Positions 1-5,351 of a DNA stretch of 10,440 nt are shown here, piece by piece. The DNA comes from Planctomycetota bacterium (GTDB lineage: Bacteria > Planctomycetota > Phycisphaerae > Sedimentisphaerales > Anaerobacaceae). Below the pieces are notes generated by a model, which did not search any database, had not been told where the DNA came from, and saw only the letters and a list, made by a program, of their open reading frames with translations. The stretch covers positions 1 to 10,440 of the forward strand of contig JADFHU010000130.1 in the NCBI GenBank assembly GCA_022567055.1, written 5' to 3'. Each line of letters starts with the position of its first letter. Positions within the stretch are counted from its first letter, which is position 1. A program made the position numbers and the translations under genes.

Positions 1-24
1 ACCAAATCCACGGCACACTTGGAC

Positions 25-61
25 CCCAAAATGTCCAATTTATTTCTTGCCGATTCCTAGG
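25..61 (-). repeat. Degenerate intergenic repeat, copy 1
   Basis: This stretch aligns with 5116-5152 in the same orientation. TGTCCAATT and TTGCCGAT are identical in both copies at almost the same spacing (one base of difference), with similar flanks (CCCAA... before and CC-TA-G after). By hand I count about 30 identities in 39 columns. Its function is unknown. The other copy lies upstream of a minus-strand pseudopilin gene, so this copy may mark the upstream region of another minus-strand gene beyond the left edge; that is inference. Confidence 0.5.
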
Positions 62-105
62 CTCTGTTTGAAAACGCCACCTGGCTTCCCCTCCCATCTG
101 ACCTT

Positions 106-139
106 GGCCATGAACTCCATTCGGCCCGGACTCATGGCC
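106..139. other. Hairpin downstream of the multidomain gene
   Basis: GGCCATGA (106-113) pairs perfectly with TCATGGCC (132-139), and a further short TCC/GGA stem forms inside after one bulge. The minus-strand gene stops at 242-240, so this hairpin lies about 100 bases downstream of it. There is no T tract on either side, so it is not a standard intrinsic terminator. It could be a 3' processing or stability structure, or part of a dispersed repeat. Confidence 0.4.
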
Positions 140-239
140 GAGGGCAGGGTCATTCAAAAAAAGAACTCATTAATGGATTTGATGATGTCATGTCCAAGGT
201 CCGGTCCAAGCGCGTACCCACCTGAGATAAGATTGTTCC

Positions 240-3200
240 TTACGGTGTCTGAGGCATCGGCGTCCCAACTCGGATGTTGTCGAAGAACATCTTGCCTCTG
301 CCGTTTGTACCGCCGATACCGAGGGTCATGCTCTGAATGCTGGATAGATTCACGGAGCCGAGCTCGCGGAGAGGAATCGCCCATTCGGTCCAAGAGGTGA
401 TGTGTGTGGCTGCGGGATCTGGATAGTCCACTTGAACCGTCTGACCTGAGCTGTCCTCGATCACGACATAAAGCGGGGCCGGATCATTAAATAGCCTGTT
501 GCGAATCACAGTCGGATCTCCGAGGAAGAATAGTGACAGGACTTGCGGATCACCGCGGACCCAATCGAGGGGCGGATCGAACGTGCGGGTCGCCTCCGAG
601 ACCGGTGCCGTCCCATTGTCGTAGAGCAATGGTAGGGACTGTTTTCCCGCAAGGATCTGATCCGTTTCCGGGACAAAGGTGCCGAGGCCGGTGGCATTGC
701 CGACGATCGAGCCATTGAAGGGGTCATCGACACCGCCGACCCAGTGGGCCGAGATCTCCAGGGATCGTTCGTCCCGGTAGGATTCCATGTCGTCGACTGA
801 ATTGAACGCTGGTGTCTTAAAGTGCCAGAGATTCCCAGTGTGGACGGCCGGCGATTCCAGGTCATTGACCTCATTGACCTGCCAATAGTAGGTCCTGCCG
901 TATTTCAGGTCTTGCCCTGACAAATCGACAAACGCGTCCGATGTCGTGGCAATCAAAGCACTTTCACCGAGGACCTCGTCCATGGCAGCGCTGAAATAGA
1001 CCTGATGCGACACCGCTTCACGACCGGGACGCCAGCTCAGGACCGTGCCCAGCGATGCTTCGTTTGTTCCGTCGGCTGGCTGTGGGCTACGTGCAAAGAC
1101 TGGCGTGTAGTGGAAACGAACCTCGCTCAGACTCGCCTGTGACGCCGCACCGTGAACACTGTTGATCGTCATCCGAACGAATTGGGCCGTGGCACCGCCA
1201 AAGTCAATGACATTGTTCGCAGCATACCCTTGGGCCCCGGGCGCCTGAGCCAATGGACCCACGCCGTCCAGCACCGTCCAATCCGACCCGTTCAAAGAGT
1301 GCTCTATGACCACGTCCTTAGCGCCGAATCCCAAAACGGATTCAATCACTTGATTCGCATTCCAGACCCATAGTTCATGCAGCTTGTAGGCCCGGTCGAA
1401 TTCATATTGAATCGACGCCGGTATGCCGGCACTGAGCCACATGGCGGCCAAATCGGTGCTGTGAAGATCGAATTCATTCAGGCCGGAGCCATCAATCGTC
1501 TTCTCCGGTTGTGAGAGCGGACTAAGGCTACCGGATGCCGTGGCGGTGATATGGGTGACAGGATATGAGATGGGTTCGGTCGTAAAGCTCCAGACATCGC
1601 CCGTGAAGACCGTGAAGTCGGGCGGACCATTGACCTCGTCTACGCGCCAATAGTACGTCTTGCTGAAATCAAGCCGTCCTGGATCGTAGCGTTCGGCACT
1701 CAACGTAATACCGCCGATACCTGCAAGGACGTCGTCGAAGTTCTCACTGAAGTATAGAATGTGCCCATCGACCGACGCCGCAGAATCTCCGGGCGTCCAG
1801 CTCAGGACCACGTCTCTGGGACTATCTGTCTCATCATCGGCGGGTTGCAGCGCATGGCTCTTTTTTAGCTCTGCGGCCCTTGGATCTTCAACAATCAAGG
1901 TACCGCTAAAGCCATGCACCGTATGCTGAATGACGAAACGCCCGGTCTTATCGGGTGTGAACTCAAAAGTCGTCACGGTCCGCGGTCTCACATTGCCCTG
2001 TTGAAACGGCAAGGGGGCCGATACCCAAGGTTCAATACTGACCCAATGTGGGCTATCAAGGCTAATGTTATGAATCGTGAGAGGTAACCCTTTGACCACC
2101 CGAATACTCGGTGGAAAGATGAGCGTTTGAGCGTTGCTGTGGATCAGCGAGACGGCCTGCCGACCCCGTTCTAGGATCTTTTCATCGACCGCCATGGCAT
2201 CTTCAACAATCATGATGTCGCCGGTAAAACCGTGGCCGATGTTCTGGATTTGATAGAGTCCAACATCTTGGGGGGTGAACTCGACCGTCATGATTTCACC
2301 TACACGCACAATGTCGGTCGCATCGATGAAAGGCCGAATGCGCAGACGATTGACGTGTTCACGAGAATTCGTCGTGATCAGAAGCCGCAAAGGCTGACCC
2401 GCAGGTGAGATAATAGGATCAGGAAAGTAATCCGAATAGAGCTGTTGAATGACCGATACGACATTCACGGACTCCTCCATCGGCGTTTCGTTAAGAAGAA
2501 TCGTTACCGTGTTATCGCCGGTGTTCGGAACGGCAAGATCAGTTCGGCCATCGCCATTGAAATCGCCGGAGACGATGGCATGCGGCGCCACACCAGCAGG
2601 GAAGAATTGCGCTTCGGCGAAGCTACCCACGCCATCGTTCAAGAGAATGGCGATGCTATCATTGACGCCATCGGCTACGGCCAAGTCACTTTTCCCATCG
2701 CCGTCAAAATCTTCGATGACGACCGCAAATGAGCCGTCACCCGCGGGATAGGAGGAGGTGGTAAAAACGCCATTCACATCCGCAAAGAGTAAGGTGACCG
2801 TTCCATCCAGCAAACAGGCGACCGCGATATCAGAAATGCCGTCCTGATTCAAGTCGCCTACGGCGATGTTCTTGGGCGCCTTGCCAACGGGATTCACCGA
2901 TGCAAGAGCAAATCCACCCAATCCATCTCCGGCCAGCACCACCAGGGTATCGCCGAGATCGTTGCCAACCGCTAAGTCGATGAAGCCATCCCCATCAAAA
3001 TCGGCTGCCTCTATGGGAACCGGACCATCGCCGGTGTGAAAGTCGCCCACTTTCACAAAACCGCCCTTGCCGTCACCCAACAATATAGTGACGTTGTCGT
3101 CATCACGATTGGTGACCGCAAGGTCGGCATGCCCGTCTTCATCGAAATCAGAAATCGCAATCCAGCGCGGACCCCCGCCCGTCGCAAAGAACGTGGGGCT

Positions 3201-3581
3201 GAGGAAGCCGCCGGCCCCATCGCCGATAAATACACCGACCGTGTCGGCATCCCGATTAGCGGTGACGGCATCCGGCAAACCATCCTCATTGAAGTCGCCA
3301 GTGGCAATGGCATGCGGCGCCTTATGCACGTTTGCAATAGTATCCTGCGGTGTGAAGGTGCCGGAGCCATCTCCGAAAATAAGCGATATCGTTGAGCCAC
3401 GTATATTGGCAACGGCCAGATCACGATTGCCGTCACGGTCCAGGTCAATCAAGATTACGGAGCGTGGACCATTGCCGGTCGGTACGGCCGTGGAGGAAAA
3501 CTGCAACTTCGATGTTTGGGCGTAAAGTGGTGCAATTGAAACCACAAGCAGTACAAGTAGAGCGTCAGTTGAATGTTTCAC
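240..3581 (-). CDS. Secreted multidomain FG-GAP/cupredoxin-like/discoidin-like protein
   Basis: A large exported protein of unknown specific function, probably binding carbohydrate or other surfaces. Residues below count from the ATG at 3587. Residues 4-23 form a Sec signal peptide ending in LYAQ. Seven FG-GAP/VCBS repeats (about 30-367) each carry a D-x-D/N-x-D-G-x-x-D calcium loop at 48, 98, 147, 196, 245, 293 and 342, spaced 48-50 residues: the right number for a closed seven-bladed propeller. Two cupredoxin-like domains follow (about 375-463 and 480-568), each ending HGF-(T/S)-G...VED. Next come an FN3-like module (about 578-670, YYWRVDEVNG), a discoidin/F5-8C-like domain (about 677-827, KTIDGSG...SEVRF), a second FN3-like module (about 833-925, YYWQVNEVND) and a C-terminal beta-sandwich (about 930-1108). 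I chose GTG 3581 because AAAGGAGGT (3588-3596) then sits 7 bases upstream of the start; ATG 3587 would leave only one base. No sorting signal, dockerin or catalytic motif is visible. Domain calls are by eye. Confidence 0.9.
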   Translation of the reverse strand: MKHSTDALLVLLVVSIAPLYAQTSKLQFSSTAVPTGNGPRSVILIDLDRDGNRDLAVANIRGSTISLIFGDGSGTFTPQDTIANVHKAPHAIATGDFNEDGLPDAVTANRDADTVGVFIGDGAGGFLSPTFFATGGGPRWIAISDFDEDGHADLAVTNRDDDNVTILLGDGKGGFVKVGDFHTGDGPVPIEAADFDGDGFIDLAVGNDLGDTLVVLAGDGLGGFALASVNPVGKAPKNIAVGDLNQDGISDIAVACLLDGTVTLLFADVNGVFTTSSYPAGDGSFAVVIEDFDGDGKSDLAVADGVNDSIAILLNDGVGSFAEAQFFPAGVAPHAIVSGDFNGDGRTDLAVPNTGDNTVTILLNETPMEESVNVVSVIQQLYSDYFPDPIISPAGQPLRLLITTNSREHVNRLRIRPFIDATDIVRVGEIMTVEFTPQDVGLYQIQNIGHGFTGDIMIVEDAMAVDEKILERGRQAVSLIHSNAQTLIFPPSIRVVKGLPLTIHNISLDSPHWVSIEPWVSAPLPFQQGNVRPRTVTTFEFTPDKTGRFVIQHTVHGFSGTLIVEDPRAAELKKSHALQPADDETDSPRDVVLSWTPGDSAASVDGHILYFSENFDDVLAGIGGITLSAERYDPGRLDFSKTYYWRVDEVNGPPDFTVFTGDVWSFTTEPISYPVTHITATASGSLSPLSQPEKTIDGSGLNEFDLHSTDLAAMWLSAGIPASIQYEFDRAYKLHELWVWNANQVIESVLGFGAKDVVIEHSLNGSDWTVLDGVGPLAQAPGAQGYAANNVIDFGGATAQFVRMTINSVHGAASQASLSEVRFHYTPVFARSPQPADGTNEASLGTVLSWRPGREAVSHQVYFSAAMDEVLGESALIATTSDAFVDLSGQDLKYGRTYYWQVNEVNDLESPAVHTGNLWHFKTPAFNSVDDMESYRDERSLEISAHWVGGVDDPFNGSIVGNATGLGTFVPETDQILAGKQSLPLLYDNGTAPVSEATRTFDPPLDWVRGDPQVLSLFFLGDPTVIRNRLFNDPAPLYVVIEDSSGQTVQVDYPDPAATHITSWTEWAIPLRELGSVNLSSIQSMTLGIGGTNGRGKMFFDNIRVGTPMPQTP

Positions 3582-3587
3582 CAGCAT

Positions 3588-3596
3588 ACCTCCTTT
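3588..3596 (-). promoter_or_regulatory. Strong Shine-Dalgarno deciding a GTG start
   Basis: The minus strand reads AAAGGAGGT and then ATGCTGGTG. The GGAGG core ends one base before the ATG but 7 bases before the in-frame GTG two codons later. The spacing favours GTG at 3581 as the true start, shortening the protein by two residues and placing Lys at position 2 of the signal peptide. Confidence 0.7.
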
Positions 3597-3658
3597 ATTT
3601 GTGATATCCGTTATCGTGTATTTTCAAAAAGTGCTGCTTAGGACCTGGACAAATCGTT

Positions 3659-3689
3659 ATTATATCGTTTTACCGCCAAGCTTGGTCAG
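3659..3689 (-). promoter_or_regulatory. Candidate sigma70-type promoter of the multidomain gene
   Basis: On the minus strand there is a perfect TATAAT at 3664-3659, about 78 bases before the GTG start. The best -35 candidate is CTGACC (3689-3684) with a long 19-base spacer, a weak match. That -35 overlaps the outer end of the terminal inverted repeat at 3685-3696, so the repeat element may supply part of the promoter. The -10 is convincing; the -35 is not. Confidence 0.45.
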
Positions 3690-3864
3690 AAAACTCCGTC
3701 GTCGGCCCGAGAGCGAGCGTTTTTTCTTTGGCTGTTTTAGGCTGCTGGCGCAGCCGCGTTTTGGACAAAGGAAGCCGCTGTTTTCGCCTGGCAATGACGG
3801 CGAAGCAGGCGGTGTCGGTTTTATCCGCGATACAGCCGGATGTAGCCAGATCGAGTTTTCTGAC
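3685..3864. mobile_element. 180-bp MITE-like element with 12-bp terminal inverted repeats
   Basis: GTCAGAAAACTC (3685-3696) and GAGTTTTCTGAC (3853-3864) are perfect inverted repeats bounding 180 bp. Inside are a 6-bp perfect hairpin GGCTGC-TGGC-GCAGCC (3740-3755) and a TTCGCC...GGCGAA pair near 3783-3804. The part at 3780-3810 is also found, in opposite orientation, at 10364-10396, which supports a dispersed element. No target duplication is evident and no transposase is encoded inside. Short open frames across it have no ribosome binding site and look spurious. It may be a non-autonomous transposon or a structured repeat of another kind. Confidence 0.5.
3780..3810 (+). repeat. Shared intergenic repeat module, copy A
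   Basis: This module aligns with the minus strand of 10396-10364: 28 identities in 33 columns, three mismatches and a 2-base gap, sharing TGGCAA and GGCGAAGCAGGC. In both places a GAGAGCGA-(G/T)-CGTTTTT block precedes it on the same strand, at 3709-3724 here and at 10406-10391 in the other copy. Both copies sit within inverted-repeat-bounded intergenic DNA. Confidence 0.6.
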
Positions 3865-3871
3865 ACAGCCT

Positions 3872-3980
3872 AGTGCCACTCAAAATACTTTGAAAATCCG
3901 ACTTGATCACAAAAAAACAGCCCAACTGATGTATCCGTGGGGTGCAAATAATATCCCCGCATATCTCCTTCTGTGGCACT
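3872..3980. repeat. Inverted repeat AGTGCCAC/GTGGCACT
   Basis: AGTGCCAC (3872-3879) and GTGGCACT (3973-3980) are perfect 8-bp inverted repeats about 109 bp apart. They lie between the 180-bp element and a short open frame that may be an integrase remnant. This could be the end of a decayed insertion sequence, but an 8-bp match alone is weak evidence. Confidence 0.3.
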
Positions 3981-4046
3981 GATATAGGGTCGTCACGGAT
4001 GAAATCGATTGCCTGTCAGGTGAGGATTTCCTAGCGTGTCCGGACT

Positions 4047-4235
4047 ATGAAAGAGAAACTGTGGCTCCCGCTCGTCACCCGTCTGACCTATCGCATCGAC
4101 AAGGAACTCTACAATGCGATTGGTTTCTTGCCGGTCCCTTATACGCCGCATACCCTGTCGATGGGTCTAATGATTGTCTGGACTCTATCAGGCTGCAGCG
4201 ACGATGCTTTCGGCATCGCCAGCTTCGCTGACTGA
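4047..4235 (+). pseudogene. Possible remnant of a transposase/integrase N-terminus
   Basis: This is a 62-codon open frame. Its first 28 or so residues (KLWLPLVTRLTYRIDKELYNAI) resemble the start of integrase-type proteins I recall from planctomycetes, in which a hydrophobic or aromatic start is followed by an 'RIDKEL..AI.YL' stretch ahead of the DNA-binding region. After about residue 30 the likeness ends and a stop follows, so no catalytic DDE part is present. There is no proper ribosome binding site upstream of the ATG. I read it as a 5' fragment of a decayed insertion sequence. It may equally be chance coding; the family assignment rests on memory only. Confidence 0.3.
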
Positions 4236-4247
4236 CGTGCACCAGAC
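4176..4247. other. Nested inverted repeat just after the pseudopilin stop
   Basis: Three stems nest inside each other: GTCTGG (4176-4181) with CCAGAC (4242-4247), CAGCG (4196-4200) with CGCTG (4226-4230), and CGATGC (4202-4207) with GCATCG (4213-4218) around a 5-base loop. The structure begins three bases beyond the stop codon of the minus-strand pseudopilin gene, so it would lie at the 3' end of that transcript. No T tract follows on the minus strand. It may act as a 3' stability structure or a Rho-dependent end, or it may simply be a repeat. Confidence 0.4.
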
Positions 4248-4249
4248 CG

Positions 4250-4963
4250 TTATTTGTCGCGCCACATATCCAAGGTCATTTCTTCGGCTTCTACGTATTC
4301 AGAGTGCCAGTCGAGGAACAGGACGTTGCAGCCATTGCGGTGCCGCTCACGAGCGATGCGCCTGCCGCGCGTGATATCCTTGCTGTCCGAAGTGGGCATA
4401 TGCCCTGGATCGAAGATGTCACAGCGCGCGATCTCCCGACTGTCCTGGTCCTGGATGATCGGGCGCCAAGAACCTGATTCGTTATCTGCCATGTATATCG
4501 TTTGGGAACGCCTCTTGAACACGGAGAGTTTTGTGGGCCTATTCACCGATGATCCGCTGTTATCTCTTCTGCTTGAAAAAGTCCAGTCATTGATGACATA
4601 GGTGACCGTCTGCCAGGCATTGGCCATGTTGTACAGTCCATTACCCGTCCTGGGAAAGCTCTTGCATTTGTAGATGTCCACGCTTCGGTAGTCGCCCTCG
4701 TTTTCTACATGGCCTACATAGGGTAGAAACTGCACGAACCAGATGGAATCGCCGCCGCCGGCGCCACGTGGAATGAATGAATCATAATTCTCGGCATAGA
4801 GCATTGCGGCCAGGCCGATCTGCTTTTGATTGTTCAGACACGTCGTCGCTTGGGCCTGTTTCTTGACCCGCTGTAGGGCGGGCATTAAAATCCCCATTAG
4901 AACGGCGATGATGGCGATGACGACCAAAAGTTCGATTAATGTGAATCCTCTGCGCTCATTCAT
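4250..4963 (-). CDS. Type II secretion/type IV pilin-like pseudopilin (H-X9-D type)
   Basis: An exported pseudopilin subunit of 237 aa, anchored in the inner membrane until a prepilin peptidase cleaves it. The N-terminus MNERRG-FTLIELLVV is a classic class III signal: cleavage is expected after Gly6, Phe7 becomes the methylated first residue, and Glu11 is the conserved Glu5 of the mature chain. Residues 8-29 form the hydrophobic helix, followed by an amphipathic part with CLNNQKQIG...YAENYDSFIPR. Near the C-terminus His208 lies exactly ten residues before Asp218, the H-X9-D spacing of the planctomycete prepilin family; Trp219 stands where Gly is usual. Cysteines occur at 42, 100, 181 and 212. 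The start at 4963 is supported by AGGAG (4971-4975) at 7 bases and a good promoter at 5037-5065. An in-frame ATG at 5131 lies upstream of that promoter and is unlikely. No secretion ATPase or other pilus gene is nearby, so it is an orphan subunit; its cargo or partner is unknown. Confidence 0.9.
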   Translation of the reverse strand: MNERRGFTLIELLVVIAIIAVLMGILMPALQRVKKQAQATTCLNNQKQIGLAAMLYAENYDSFIPRGAGGGDSIWFVQFLPYVGHVENEGDYRSVDIYKCKSFPRTGNGLYNMANAWQTVTYVINDWTFSSRRDNSGSSVNRPTKLSVFKRRSQTIYMADNESGSWRPIIQDQDSREIARCDIFDPGHMPTSDSKDITRGRRIARERHRNGCNVLFLDWHSEYVEAEEMTLDMWRDK

Positions 4964-5036
4964 CGTGACGCTCCTGTTCCTCAGTTCGTAGAGTTGAAAG
5001 CTACAGCGCACCTGACAGATTGAAAACGACATTGAT

Positions 5037-5065
5037 ATGATAAATGACCGGGAATCCGATTTCAA
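5037..5065 (-). promoter_or_regulatory. Candidate sigma70-type promoter of the pseudopilin gene
   Basis: On the minus strand, TTGAAA (5065-5060) and TATCAT (5042-5037) are separated by exactly 17 bases; each hexamer matches the consensus at five of six positions. The expected transcript start near 5030 gives a leader of about 66 bases to the ATG at 4963. This placement argues against translation from the longer in-frame ATG at 5131. Confidence 0.6.
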
Positions 5066-5115
5066 CACTAAAAGTGAGTATATCGCCGGAGAGTGTGATT
5101 TAAGAAAGAATATCA

Positions 5116-5152
5116 GCCCAAGATTGTCCAATTCATTGTTGCCGATCCCCTA
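5116..5152 (-). repeat. Degenerate intergenic repeat, copy 2
   Basis: This is the second copy of the element at 25-61, in the same orientation, containing TGTCCAATT and TTGCCGAT. It lies about 50 bases upstream of the -35 of the pseudopilin promoter on the minus strand. A conserved upstream activator site, or a fragment shared through duplication of pseudopilin-type genes, are both possible; neither is shown. Confidence 0.5.
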
Positions 5153-5285
5153 AGCGGATACAAGATCCCGAAGGAAGTCAATAGTTGCACGAGGGGTTGG
5201 AAATCTGGCAACGCGAGTCGGGTGACGACAACCTGCACACCTTCCCAGCCCAGCGCCACCTGACCCCCCCGTGAGTTCTAGCGTC

Positions 5286-5314
5286 TTCGCAGTCATGGGG
5301 GAATATGGTAAGAT
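5286..5314 (+). promoter_or_regulatory. Candidate extended -10 promoter of the sulfatase genes
   Basis: TTCGCA (5286-5291) and TAAGAT (5309-5314) are separated by 17 bases, and TGG directly before the -10 gives an extended -10 (TG-n-TAAGAT). The expected transcript start lies near 5321, about 30 bases before the ATG at 5352. It is the nearest good match upstream of the first sulfatase and would drive the group of three. Confidence 0.5.
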
Positions 5315-5341
5315 GCCAGCGAATTAGAAATCGACCGACAC

Positions 5342-5346
5342 AGGAG
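5342..5346 (+). promoter_or_regulatory. Ribosome binding site of sulfatase 1
   Basis: AGGAG lies 5 bases before the ATG at 5352. It supports this start, which places a complete signal peptide at the N-terminus. Confidence 0.7.
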
Positions 5347-5351
5347 AAACA

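Larger units (their letters stand above)
1..239. other. Intergenic region without a gene
   Basis: No supported gene lies here. Short open frames in this stretch have no ribosome binding site and no recognisable motifs. It holds a hairpin (106-139), an A7 tract (T7 on the minus strand) near 156-162, and at about 25-61 a degenerate repeat related to one upstream of the pseudopilin gene. It is the 3' flank of the large minus-strand gene that stops at 240. I found no convincing intrinsic terminator, because the T7 tract has no good stem in front of it. Confidence 0.6.

Noticed and set aside
2445..3525. Several open frames on both strands within the FG-GAP region
   Set aside because: The repeated calcium-loop codons of the real minus-strand gene create parallel open frames; none has its own start signals or motifs.
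3601..3873. 90-codon plus-strand frame, with similar short frames on the other strand
   Set aside because: They run across the inverted-repeat element on both strands without a ribosome binding site; arginine-rich nonsense is typical of translated structured repeats.
4964..5131. Longer start of the pseudopilin gene at ATG 5131
   Set aside because: The added 56 residues would put the class III signal internally, and the best promoter (5037-5065) lies downstream of that ATG. ATG 4963 has AGGAG at 7 bases.
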